Shown here: piece after piece, positions 25,945 to 34,573 of the stretch
Position numbering within the stretch: position 1 is the stretch's first letter
Layout of the letters: the number at the start of each line of letters is the position of its first letter
NCBI GenBank assembly: GCA_018666775.1
Contig: JABIXC010000007.1
Span: 32,845 to 96,844 of the forward strand
Origin: Rhodospirillales bacterium
GTDB lineage: Bacteria > Pseudomonadota > Alphaproteobacteria > SMXQ01
Length of the DNA stretch: 64,000 nt
Direction of reading: 5' to 3'
Notes under the pieces: model-generated
What the model saw: the letters and a program-made list of their open reading frames with translations, nothing else
The model's database searches: none
What the model was told of the DNA's origin: nothing
Position numbers and translations under genes: made by a program

Positions 25945-26835
25945 ATGCTCACACACGGAAATCCTGATGCCAGACCACCGGAGCGCGTTGTTATGCTTGG
26001 TGCCAATGGCTTCATTGCCCAAAATTTGGCGCAGCGCCTTGAGCGTGATGGCATTGCCTTTCAGGCCATTGGGTCCCGGGATATTGACCTTTCCGGAAAA
26101 GGTGCCCACGAACAGCTTGGCCAATTATTGGCCCCGGGTGATACGCTTGTGATCCTCAGTGCCATCACCCCCGATAAAGGAAGAGATATATCGACCTTCA
26201 TGCGCAATATGGCCATCGGGGAAACGATTTTCCGGGCGCTGGGCGAACAGCCCGTCGCGCATGTGGTCTATATCAGTTCCGATGCGGTTTACCCTTTTAC
26301 CGATGATCCCGTGAACGAAGACAGCCCTGCCGCACCAACCGACCTGTACAGCGCCATGCACCGGGCACGAGAGATCATGATTGCATCGTCCACCGATGCC
26401 CCCTGTGCAATATTGCGGCCCACCATGGTTTTCGGGCCAGGAGACACCCACAATTCCTATGGGCCAAACCGGTTTCACAGGCAAGCCACATCGGAGGCCC
26501 GGATCACCCTGGGCGGGGATGGCGAAGAAACCCGCGATCATATCTTTGTTGAAGATGTGGCAGACCTGATCACCCGGGTTATCCAGCATCGTTCTCATGG
26601 CATCCTTAACCTTGTGACGGGCAATTCACTTGCCTTTATTGATCTTGCTAAAATGATCAAAGGTCTTATCACCCCGCCTCCTGAGATAGCGCACACCCCA
26701 CGCCCCCTGCCCATAACCCACCGCCATTTTGATGCCGGGGCCATTCGTGCGGCCTTTCCCGATTTTAAAGTCACGCCAATGGAAGATGCCCTGGCACGAA
26801 CCATTGCGGGAAAAACCACAGACCCCCAAGGATGA
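25945..26835 (+). CDS. NAD-dependent epimerase/dehydratase-like SDR with altered catalytic Lys
   Basis: A 296-residue extended SDR. The Rossmann turn is MLGANGFIAQNLAQ, with ANGFIA in the place of TGxxGxxG. The strand with catalytic Ser is VVYISSDAVYP (residues 107-117). The expected YxxxK is YSAMHRARE (Tyr 135 then His 139), so the catalytic lysine is replaced by histidine. ATG 25945 with AAAGGGGG upstream is chosen; an upstream open frame to 25810 overlaps the previous gene. ATGA overlap with the GT2 gene downstream. Function unassigned within NDP-sugar chemistry. Confidence 0.75.
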   Translation: MLTHGNPDARPPERVVMLGANGFIAQNLAQRLERDGIAFQAIGSRDIDLSGKGAHEQLGQLLAPGDTLVILSAITPDKGRDISTFMRNMAIGETIFRALGEQPVAHVVYISSDAVYPFTDDPVNEDSPAAPTDLYSAMHRAREIMIASSTDAPCAILRPTMVFGPGDTHNSYGPNRFHRQATSEARITLGGDGEETRDHIFVEDVADLITRVIQHRSHGILNLVTGNSLAFIDLAKMIKGLITPPPEIAHTPRPLPITHRHFDAGAIRAAFPDFKVTPMEDALARTIAGKTTDPQG

Positions 26836-27920
26836 CCGCGCCCATTGATCCTGTTGAAGATGCCGCCAGCCGGCTTGGGGTGTTTCTCGCCAATCGGAAC
26901 CATGCCCCTTTTCTGGCCGCATCCATTGAGGGCCTTTTAAACCAGACCGTCACCCCTGCAGAAATTCAAATCGTTGATGATGCATCCACCGATGAAAGCC
27001 GCGACATCATCTCGCGATATGCAGCAAAACATTCCATCATCAAGCCGGTTTTCCTGCCAGAAAACAGGGGGGTTGTTGCAAATATGGTGCGTTTCGTTGC
27101 GGACAGCGATGCTGAATATGTTTACTTCGCGGCCTCCGACGATGTCACCATGCCCAATCTTCTTGAAGAAAGCCTTCGCCTGCTCATCCACCACCCGGAA
27201 GCCGGGCTGTGTTCCTCCCTGTGTCGTCTGATGGATGAAGATGGCCATGATCTTGGGCCTTACAAAAGTTTTATCCCACCATCTGAACTGGGCTATATCC
27301 CACCAAACCGCGTGGCGCAGCTGCTTATGAATTTTGATACCTGGATGATTGGCAACGCAACGGTGTACCGGAACAAGGCGCTGCGATCCATCGGCAACTT
27401 TGACACGTCACTTCATGGGTTTACCGATGGCTTCGCATCCCGTGCCATCGCCCTTGGCTCAGGGGCGGTCTTTGTTGAAAAAGAACTGTCTTATTGGCGC
27501 AAGATGAATTCTGGACAAGCCGCCATCACCAATACAGAACCGGCCCTTGTTCATCATGTGGCGGCCAAGGCCCTTCAGCTGATGTCCACGACCCAAGCCG
27601 ACCGGTTCCCCCAGGCTTATGGCAAGGTATGGAAAAACCGCTGGATATATGGCGCACTGACCAGCTGTCTGCGGGGCACACCTGAAAACCCATGGCCGGC
27701 AATCGAAGCGATTTTGTCACCTGCGTATTCTATGGATGCTCTGGCTATTTCTCTTTGTCGGAACCTTGGCGAGCTTGGCCGTATGGCATTCGAGCTCTAC
27801 CTCATATTTCGGCTCAGGGCCAAAGACCTGATGATGTGTCTTAGCCCGACTAAGATAAACAGTCTGGTCAGGCGAAAAATCATTGCCCTGAAAAATCCGG
27901 GGAACCGACCGCACGGTTAA
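26832..27920 (+). CDS. Family 2 glycosyltransferase
   Basis: A 362-residue GT-A fold glycosyltransferase. The N-terminus GVFLANRNHAPFLAASIEGLL is followed by IQIVDDASTDES (residues ~48-59), and the donor site is represented by VYFAASDDV, where the DxD is SDD. The C-terminal half is helical with WMIGNATVYRN and a later hydrophobic stretch. Such enzymes add a sugar from an NDP donor to the growing oligosaccharide at the cytosolic membrane face. It ends 10 bp from the convergent methyltransferase gene. Confidence 0.85.
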   Translation: MTAPIDPVEDAASRLGVFLANRNHAPFLAASIEGLLNQTVTPAEIQIVDDASTDESRDIISRYAAKHSIIKPVFLPENRGVVANMVRFVADSDAEYVYFAASDDVTMPNLLEESLRLLIHHPEAGLCSSLCRLMDEDGHDLGPYKSFIPPSELGYIPPNRVAQLLMNFDTWMIGNATVYRNKALRSIGNFDTSLHGFTDGFASRAIALGSGAVFVEKELSYWRKMNSGQAAITNTEPALVHHVAAKALQLMSTTQADRFPQAYGKVWKNRWIYGALTSCLRGTPENPWPAIEAILSPAYSMDALAISLCRNLGELGRMAFELYLIFRLRAKDLMMCLSPTKINSLVRRKIIALKNPGNRPHG

Positions 27921-27930
27921 ATCGACCAGC

Positions 27931-29097
27931 CTATGCAGGCCAGATCGATGGATAAAGATAGGTTCCAGGGCTTTGTTCAAGGCGCGGCGCAAGGGTGGCA
28001 ATGGCGCCGGCCAGAAGGGGTGCAAAAATAATCGCATCTTCTGGCACTTGCGAAGGTGCAATGATGGGAATGCCATCGATCTTGCGCCCGACCCGATCAA
28101 CATCTTCATCGACAAAGAATTTTACCCGATCTTCAGTCGCCCCCCCAAGCGCCCCGTACAGCCATTGGCTGGCAATGGATGACCCAAACAGGCCAAACAC
28201 TGGCTCGGTGCTGGCATCCAAGGCCCCATCAAGCAATGACTTCAGCCATGTCACGGCGTTTTCGGCCAGTTTTTCTCCGCCCTTTGCCCCAGATGGGAAA
28301 GCTTCTGTTTTCCCAAGCCCCCCCAACAACGTCAGCTCCTTTGACAGAACCTGATCAGACACCATCTCAATGCCCATTCCGGAACGAACCGCCGCATAAT
28401 GCAGCGTCTCTTTTGTAAAATGTGTCAGATGATCGGCGATCACCAAATCAAACGGCGATGCCGCAACATTGGGCACTTCCACCAAAATGCAGCCATCGGG
28501 GTGCATTAACGCCATAACATCGGCCAAAGTCGCAACAGGCATTGGCACATGTTCCAGCACATGGATCACCGTTGCCAGATGATAGCGTTCAGAAATGGCA
28601 GATAAATCCCCCGTGTGCAGGCTTTGGAAGCCAGAGATTTGGCTGAGGGCATCAAGCACCTTGTCGGATAATTCGTGGCCATCCAGTGTCCAACCGGGCA
28701 GCGCTTTGCCAAAGTTTTTCAGGGCCACCCCATTGCCACAACCGATATCAATCATTGCACCATGATCGGGACGATCAGGAACGTTTTGAAGAAAGCAATC
28801 GACCAAATGGTCTGAACGGGGCCGGGCCACACCATCGGTCTGAAAGACTTTTTGTTCGCCCCCAGCCGCTTGATGATAAATTTCATAATTGGCATAGATG
28901 CGGTCAACTTCATCCATCCATTTTTGATCTGGAATTTTCTGGATGGTGTAGCAGGCTTGGCAGACTGCCAAAAGCCCCCCTGCTGGCCACGGCCGACAAT
29001 CCGACGTTACCCGCGAGAGCGTTTCAAAGCCATCAACAACAGCAAGCCGGTCTTCAATGCAGATCAGGCAATTATGAGATTTTAGTTCTTTGGGCAT
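27931..29097 (-). CDS. C-methyltransferase-like SAM protein with zinc-binding N-terminus
   Basis: A 388-residue protein with the three-part layout of NDP-sugar C-methyltransferases (Methyltransf_13, Methyltransf_11/23, Methyltransf_14). Residues ~10-50 hold two Cys pairs, CLIC (10-13) and CQAC (46-49), a zinc-binding ribbon. SAM motif I is MIDIGCGNGV (115-124), with VIHVLEHV as motif IV. The C-terminal region includes FGLFGSSIASQWL and VDEDVDRVGRKIDGIPII, a Rossmann-like accessory domain. It may add a C-methyl branch to a 4-keto or 3-keto sugar, as in TylC3-type enzymes; substrate is inferred only. It is convergent with the GT2 gene. Confidence 0.7.
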   Translation of the reverse strand: MPKELKSHNCLICIEDRLAVVDGFETLSRVTSDCRPWPAGGLLAVCQACYTIQKIPDQKWMDEVDRIYANYEIYHQAAGGEQKVFQTDGVARPRSDHLVDCFLQNVPDRPDHGAMIDIGCGNGVALKNFGKALPGWTLDGHELSDKVLDALSQISGFQSLHTGDLSAISERYHLATVIHVLEHVPMPVATLADVMALMHPDGCILVEVPNVAASPFDLVIADHLTHFTKETLHYAAVRSGMGIEMVSDQVLSKELTLLGGLGKTEAFPSGAKGGEKLAENAVTWLKSLLDGALDASTEPVFGLFGSSIASQWLYGALGGATEDRVKFFVDEDVDRVGRKIDGIPIIAPSQVPEDAIIFAPLLAGAIATLAPRLEQSPGTYLYPSIWPA

Positions 29098-29193
29098 TGT
29101 TACCGATCACCCTACCTTCATTATTCCCACTGACCAACAACAGTATTCGCGGTTATTGGTAGAAACAGAATAAGGGCCTTAAACAACTGAAAG

Positions 29194-29223
29194 ATTAATT
29201 GATATTGAAAATTAATTGATATT
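29194..29223. repeat. 13-bp direct repeat attaattgatatt
   Basis: Two exact copies at 29194-29206 and 29211-29223 are separated by 4 bp in the AT-rich gap between two minus-strand methyltransferase genes, just after the end of the 29242 gene. Could be a protein-binding repeat or random AT-rich similarity. Confidence 0.45.
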
Positions 29224-29241
29224 TAAAAAGGTCAACCAGAT

Positions 29242-30078
29242 TTATATAATTCGTTTGACCTTGAGACCAAGCCCCTTGCCCTTAAATTTTGGATCATGGC
29301 CAAGCATGTCAGCATCAGGTTCGCGTCCCTTCCACTTGATATCTGAATAAAGTCCCTGTTGCGGGATCACATCACAGGTGGAGCCTTCTTTTTTAGAAGC
29401 AATAAATATGACGCCATAGATACCATCATCCAAACCACCTAGGCTAACCCGCGTCAATGCACCCGGGACATAATCACTAACAACCCATTTACCCTCATAA
29501 ATACTTTCTGAGCGGTAGCAAAATACCTCACAAACTTTCACGTCATAATTGTTCGCATGGTAATAGTCCCAAAATAAGGTCGGGGAAAACATGTACATAC
29601 CGTGATCAATATGATTGGAACTTGGCGCAATATGAATAATGCGCCCCCCCACCTTTAACATGCGATGAATATTGGCAAACACGTTCGGAAGGTGGAAAAC
29701 ATGCTCTATGGTTCCCCCGTCAAAAATGACATCCCATGAATCACAAAGCTCCTCAGGCGTTTTCGGCTGATTAAGATCAAAGATATGATCCGCATTTTCA
29801 TATTCGGATGCATCCATCGACCGAGACTCATGAAAGCCCAGTGCTGAAAATAAATATTCATCAGTGATGAAATTTCCCGCTGCGAAATCTGGCTTGGGTG
29901 AGATGACAGGGATATCTTTCGGAACATTCACAGACCGATCGAATTCAGAAAAAATGCCGCCAAGGTCACCCGCAGTAACGAAGACATCCTGCTTGCCAAG
30001 CGTAAGAAGCCTTCCTTCAAAGGATTGCTCCACCGATTCCTGGAGGAAAACTCTAACTGCACTTGGATTAATGCCCAT
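29242..30078 (-). CDS. SAM-dependent methyltransferase-like protein
   Basis: A 278-residue protein with a methyltransferase-type core: WDVIFDGGTIEHVFHLPNVF (residues ~110-130) followed by HRMLKVGGRIIHIAPSSN, a strand/loop combination characteristic of SAM enzymes. The upstream part lacks a clear motif I Gly-rich loop; GLYMF-type segments and SPTLFWDYYHANNYD suggest a variant fold. Substrate not recognised. It lies 23 bp downstream of the 780-residue glycosyltransferase on the same strand, so it belongs to that operon. Confidence 0.6.
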   Translation of the reverse strand: MGINPSAVRVFLQESVEQSFEGRLLTLGKQDVFVTAGDLGGIFSEFDRSVNVPKDIPVISPKPDFAAGNFITDEYLFSALGFHESRSMDASEYENADHIFDLNQPKTPEELCDSWDVIFDGGTIEHVFHLPNVFANIHRMLKVGGRIIHIAPSSNHIDHGMYMFSPTLFWDYYHANNYDVKVCEVFCYRSESIYEGKWVVSDYVPGALTRVSLGGLDDGIYGVIFIASKKEGSTCDVIPQQGLYSDIKWKGREPDADMLGHDPKFKGKGLGLKVKRII

Positions 30079-30101
30079 AAAAAGTCCTTAATATTCTGAA
30101 A

Positions 30102-32444
30102 TTAAGATACGTCTCGTGAAGCAATTTTCAACTTGGCCTCAACCATTTTGTCGAATTCACGCTGAATGACTTCATACGTATCATCCTCCCAAACCCATTT
30201 TTGGGTAGGCGTTGCATAGGATGGCGTTTTGTCAATTTTGAACCCCAGAAGTTTTATGAACTTGGGGTCCGTCGTTGGTACGTTCGGAACAACCAACTTA
30301 AACATAAGGTAGTCAATTTTTTTGCTGAGACTGGCCGCAACACACGGGCCATTATTGATAAACATGTTAAGGAATGCTTGTTCGTAAAGCGCAAACCGCA
30401 AATCAACATCAAAACAGGCTGGCTCGAACATTGGGTAATGCCCAAGGGGTGACTGACGAAATTCGGCCACTGCATCCGTATCAGGGATAATCACAACGGT
30501 GTATTCTTCTGAATCAAGTCCCTCCAGGAATTGAACCCAAGCGTCCATGTCGTTGTTTCGTTCCTTGTCAACCTTGTACTGACGCAAAGTCAGCGTGATC
30601 ACTTTGCGTCCCTTGGCAATTTGATCCAGCCATTTTTTAATGTATCGGTGGGCCTCCAGGCTGGCTTCGAACCCCTGCATCATTTCAGGATTTTTATTGA
30701 CCAGTTGGTAGTATTCGCTGTGATGGGGAATGCCATCATCGGGATAAATAACAACTTCACTACCATATAGCTTGAGTGCATCAGGATCAATTTTGTGACT
30801 TTTTAAATGCAAAACATCCACATCTGGCATGAGATCCGTCATCTGAACGAGAATATGCGCCATTCGGAACCCACGGGCGTGACCATCTACAATTTCATTA
30901 ACATCAGCCGCCACACCTGGCTGGTTGTGAATATCCTCCGGGGGCAACATAGCCACGACAAGCCGTGAACACCCCAATTGTTGTCGCTTGATTTCGGCCG
31001 CTTGCAGAAAAAAGGACACGTCATAGGATATTGGTTGCCCTTGAGTGTTATATTTGGCCAAAAGAACCCTTTGCCGGGAAGCCCCAATCGAGGCATCTTT
31101 TATAGCGACCAGTTTCCGCAATTCCTCAACAATGATTTTAGAACGGTGCATAACCGTATGCTCTGCAAGACACCGGCGCTGTCCCGCCGCTGCAATTTCT
31201 TCGCGCTCCGCATCATGGGAAAGAAGATAACTAACTTTCTCCACCAGTTCATCTGCACTTTCAAAGGTTGACAGCTCCACGTCTGGCACAAACCGATCTG
31301 CAATCTCATTTCGTCTATCAGTTAACAAGCAAACCCCCACACCTGTTGTTTCATAGCAGCGAATGTTTCCAACATCCGCCAATTCATCACGATGAATGTT
31401 GAGCACAACCTTGGCGCGGGTCAGCAGCGTCAGGTATTCACTGCCATTGACAACAGGTTTAAAAAATACCTTGGGATATATCTTGGATAAAGGTTTAAGA
31501 AAGTCATAAATTCCAACGTCGGGATGCGCCCTGTCTTCAAATAATATCCAGGGACCAATACCCGTAACCTTGGCATTTATGAACAACTTTCCAATTTCGG
31601 ATGCTCTCCCAAAGAAAAAAGTGCCCAGCCGCGAGGCCAACAATGGGGTCACAGTTTTGAAGAATGCCATGGGAAGAATCATCCCGCACTTTAAAATTAG
31701 GACCTTCGAAAATTGCAGAATCTTCGCCTTACTTAACCAGTTCTTATTTCTCGCATCATTGCCGTAGAGCCTGATGTTGATCCTTGGAATAACATTCTTG
31801 AGCACATTATAACGATTGAAATGCTCGGGCTGACCAAACCCGGTCGACCCACAGAACAGGACGTCTATGTCTTTCTTGAGTGCAGGAGTAACCATGATGG
31901 ACGGGTCGAAAGAATTGCCAATATTTCGACTGGGTATGCCCAGCGCCTCGAATTTTTTCGTATATGCCTCTGACGTCGTAAAGACAAAATCGAGGTCGCC
32001 AAAATATGGCCCATATTCATATAGCTTTTCACATAATTCATCACCCCAAAGCCCGACAAACAAGGTTCCCTTAGCGGCAATTATCCTGAGAGCATCTCGT
32101 TTCTTGCGCGTAATATGAAAGAGTCCACCAGCGTATATGAACACAACGTCTGGTTTGAAATCTGCCACCATTGCTTCTAGAATTATGAAGGGATCAGCAT
32201 TAACCGCCAGTTGGTTCAACCCATGCTCACGTGCCCAATGACAAAGAAGTCCAATATCCGGATAAAGAATATCCTGCACCTCACAACCCTGCACCTCAAC
32301 TGTATCAGCCCAGCCCCCGGGCAACATGAGATTTTCTTTCCGCAGGGCATCGACCTGATCAGAAAAGTTTTTCTTATGCAAATTGTGTAATTCTCGAAAC
32401 TTTTTGAGGTTCCCAGGGGCTGGTGTTATCCGTAATATTCTCAA
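30102..32444 (-). CDS. Two-part CgeB-like glycosyltransferase with unknown C-terminal domain
   Basis: A 780-residue protein. Residues 1 to ~440 match the adjacent 451-residue protein at 32488: both share ENLMLPGGWAD-type openings, DVVFIYAGG, GLWGDEL, GDLDFVF and the C-terminal DVGNIRCYETTGVG versus DFGNIRCFEVTGLG block, the mark of CgeB-like (GT4-fold) glycosyltransferases. Residues ~455-780 form a second domain found here only; features are HNQPGVAADVNEIVDGHARG, YPDDGIPHHSEYYQLV and TLTLRQYKVDKERNND. This could be a second glycosyltransferase or a substrate-recognition module. Start is ATG 32444. Confidence 0.65.
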   Translation of the reverse strand: MRILRITPAPGNLKKFRELHNLHKKNFSDQVDALRKENLMLPGGWADTVEVQGCEVQDILYPDIGLLCHWAREHGLNQLAVNADPFIILEAMVADFKPDVVFIYAGGLFHITRKKRDALRIIAAKGTLFVGLWGDELCEKLYEYGPYFGDLDFVFTTSEAYTKKFEALGIPSRNIGNSFDPSIMVTPALKKDIDVLFCGSTGFGQPEHFNRYNVLKNVIPRINIRLYGNDARNKNWLSKAKILQFSKVLILKCGMILPMAFFKTVTPLLASRLGTFFFGRASEIGKLFINAKVTGIGPWILFEDRAHPDVGIYDFLKPLSKIYPKVFFKPVVNGSEYLTLLTRAKVVLNIHRDELADVGNIRCYETTGVGVCLLTDRRNEIADRFVPDVELSTFESADELVEKVSYLLSHDAEREEIAAAGQRRCLAEHTVMHRSKIIVEELRKLVAIKDASIGASRQRVLLAKYNTQGQPISYDVSFFLQAAEIKRQQLGCSRLVVAMLPPEDIHNQPGVAADVNEIVDGHARGFRMAHILVQMTDLMPDVDVLHLKSHKIDPDALKLYGSEVVIYPDDGIPHHSEYYQLVNKNPEMMQGFEASLEAHRYIKKWLDQIAKGRKVITLTLRQYKVDKERNNDMDAWVQFLEGLDSEEYTVVIIPDTDAVAEFRQSPLGHYPMFEPACFDVDLRFALYEQAFLNMFINNGPCVAASLSKKIDYLMFKLVVPNVPTTDPKFIKLLGFKIDKTPSYATPTQKWVWEDDTYEVIQREFDKMVEAKLKIASRDVS

Positions 32445-32487
32445 CCGTTGGCCCCATTATTTTTTATTTCATAAGGATTCTCAAAAA

Positions 32488-33843
32488 TCATTCCGCTCTC
32501 CCAGAATGCGCGGCATTGTGCAACATTTGAAGCGTTTCAGCAATGGTTTTACCGCGCGCAGCAACGCTATGATACTTCAGCGTCGCACGCCGCCCATTGT
32601 CAGAAATTCGTTTAATCTCAGATGGTTGGCTCAGAAGCTGCAGAACTTTTTCAACGCATTCATCGGCCGATTCAAAGGTCACAATATCATTTTCAATATC
32701 AAAAAATTCAGCCAATTCGGTGCCACGATCCGTAACCAGACAACTCCCAAGACCCGTCACCTCAAAACACCGGATATTACCAAAATCGGCATCTTCATCC
32801 CGATGAATGTTAAGCACCAACCTTGCCCCCGCCAACAATGAATAATAATCGCTGCAATCAGGCAACATCCCATTTACACGTTCAAGATATGAACTATGAA
32901 GCGATTTTTTACCAATAAAATAGTTCTTCTTTGGGTGAAAAAGACCCCCCATTTCTCTTTTTGCGGTGTCGCTGCTCTGCCTCATAGAGATGCCCAGTTC
33001 CATTGCACGAGCGACCTTGTGCAGGCCCAAACCCCTCGCCAGGGTTTTCAAAACACGAAGAATTCCCGATGGCAGCCGACGCAAAACCCAGACCACAGGC
33101 CGACCAAACAAAAGGGAAACAACCGGAATACGGGGCTCTTTGGTCCAAATTTCAAGGGGTGTTCTCGACATCAACACCTTAAGCAATTCGTAGCGCCGGA
33201 TGTGATCGGGATAACCGTACCCGGTCATCCCGCTAAAAATCAGATCCCGGCTTTTGACCGCGGGTTTCGTATAAGAGATTGTGTCGTCAAAGCAATTTCC
33301 AAGAACTTGTGCGGGAATCCCCGCTTCAACCATTTTTTTCTCGTAACTGCTGTTGGCGCAAAACACGAAGTCCAGATCGCCCAGAAATGCCGTGTAACTG
33401 CCTCCAATTGCGGGCAATTCATCCCCCCACAGACCCGTAATCAAAACATCTTTATGACAAACTGCCCGCATCCTCTCTCTGACATCCCGCGACAACAGGA
33501 CAAAGGCGCCAGCATATATAAAAATCACGTCTGGCTGAATATTCTGCAATTGGGCTATCAGAATATCAATACCCACATCAACACCTGAAGGATCGGGTGT
33601 TATCTTGTTTTCTCGCGCCCATGTTTCCTGAAGCTTGGCATCATTGGCAATGGTCTCAAAGACATCATAACCCTCACGCGCCATCACTGCGGCCCAGCCT
33701 CCGGGCAACATGAGGTTAGCCCTCCGAAGGCAGGCGATCTGGTCATCGAATGATTTAACATCCAGCGCCGCTTCAGCTCTAAAATCCTCAAGGTGTTGAG
33801 GTGCCGGGCAGATGCGAACCATTCTGGGGCTATGGCGATTCAA
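32488..33843 (-). CDS. CgeB-like glycosyltransferase, paralogue of the neighbouring 780-residue protein
   Basis: A 451-residue protein of the CgeB family (Glycos_transf_1-type fold). It starts with a MVRICPAPQHLEDFRAE segment and then repeats the motifs of its neighbour: NLMLPGGWAAV, DVIFIYAGAF, GLWGDELP, LGDLDFVF and DFGNIRCFEVTGLGSCL. The DFGNIRCFE block corresponds to the donor-binding region of these GT4-like enzymes. The gene is 43 bp upstream of the 780-residue gene. Probably adds sugars to the O-antigen or core; donor unknown. Confidence 0.75.
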   Translation of the reverse strand: MNRHSPRMVRICPAPQHLEDFRAEAALDVKSFDDQIACLRRANLMLPGGWAAVMAREGYDVFETIANDAKLQETWARENKITPDPSGVDVGIDILIAQLQNIQPDVIFIYAGAFVLLSRDVRERMRAVCHKDVLITGLWGDELPAIGGSYTAFLGDLDFVFCANSSYEKKMVEAGIPAQVLGNCFDDTISYTKPAVKSRDLIFSGMTGYGYPDHIRRYELLKVLMSRTPLEIWTKEPRIPVVSLLFGRPVVWVLRRLPSGILRVLKTLARGLGLHKVARAMELGISMRQSSDTAKREMGGLFHPKKNYFIGKKSLHSSYLERVNGMLPDCSDYYSLLAGARLVLNIHRDEDADFGNIRCFEVTGLGSCLVTDRGTELAEFFDIENDIVTFESADECVEKVLQLLSQPSEIKRISDNGRRATLKYHSVAARGKTIAETLQMLHNAAHSGRAE

Positions 33844-33855
33844 TTCTGGTGATCC

Positions 33856-34563
33856 CTATTTCATTTTATTTAGATGGGCATCAAGATCGGCGATCCCATC
33901 CAACGATCCAATTTCATAAAATCGCGTTGTCGTCTCAAATCCTGAAAGTTTTTCTGCCTCAACCAGCCCCCCCAGAACCGTTGAAAGATCCAGGGGTTCT
34001 TCTGATTCCCATGCATCAAAAACCTCACGATGCATTACTAACAATCCATAATCTATATGCTGCATTCTGGGTGTTAGGGCCTTTTTTTCATATGCGATAA
34101 TCTTGCCATTCTGGTATTCGACGTTGCTGGTATCCCATTGACCATCATTCCTGAAAACTGTCATCAAGGCCGGCGTGCCGGATTTGCGAAAGGCTTCGAC
34201 CACAGGAGCGTAAGCAATATCCAGATAACTGTCGCCGTAGGTCACCAAAAATTCATCGCCTGCCAAGGGCAAGGCGTTGCGCACCGCACCACCGGTTCCG
34301 CGAAGCCGGTCCCCATCATAGGAATAACGGACATCAACACCAAACCGACTGCCATCACCGACGAAAGACTCAATCTGTTCCCCAAGGTGCCCCACACAAT
34401 AAATGGCCTTCTCTATGCCGTGGCGCGCAAATAACGCCAACTGATGCGCAATAAAAGGCCGACTCGCAACCTCAAGCATGGCCTTGGGTGCGGTTTCAGT
34501 TATCGGGTAAAGCCGGGTTCCCAAACCCCCGGCTAAAACAACTATTGGCGGCATTGTTTTCAT
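33856..34563 (-). CDS. hddC: Sugar-1-phosphate nucleotidyltransferase (HddC-like)
   Basis: A 235-residue nucleotidyltransferase of the NTP_transferase family. The signature loop is VLAGGLGTRLYP (9-20), and the metal/donor site has VTYGDSYLDI. GTGGAVRNALP is the substrate-phosphate region typical of D-glycero-D-manno-heptose-1-phosphate guanylyltransferase (HddC) and of other sugar-1-phosphate transferases. Several in-frame starts exist; ATG 34563 (MKTMPPI) is preferred because the frame upstream runs into the kinase gene. It lies 10 bp after the kinase stop and, with the kinase and phosphatases, supports a GDP- or similar heptose pathway. Confidence 0.75.
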   Translation of the reverse strand: MKTMPPIVVLAGGLGTRLYPITETAPKAMLEVASRPFIAHQLALFARHGIEKAIYCVGHLGEQIESFVGDGSRFGVDVRYSYDGDRLRGTGGAVRNALPLAGDEFLVTYGDSYLDIAYAPVVEAFRKSGTPALMTVFRNDGQWDTSNVEYQNGKIIAYEKKALTPRMQHIDYGLLVMHREVFDAWESEEPLDLSTVLGGLVEAEKLSGFETTTRFYEIGSLDGIADLDAHLNKMK

Positions 34564-34573
34564 GGTTGTCCGA

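Noticed and set aside
28686..29162. 158-codon plus-strand frame opposite the C-methyltransferase-like gene
   Set aside because: Antisense to zinc-ribbon and SAM domains; low-complexity His/Pro-rich product.
32896..33588. 230-codon plus-strand frame opposite the CgeB-like gene
   Set aside because: The minus-strand protein is a clear paralogue of its neighbour, so this is an antisense shadow.
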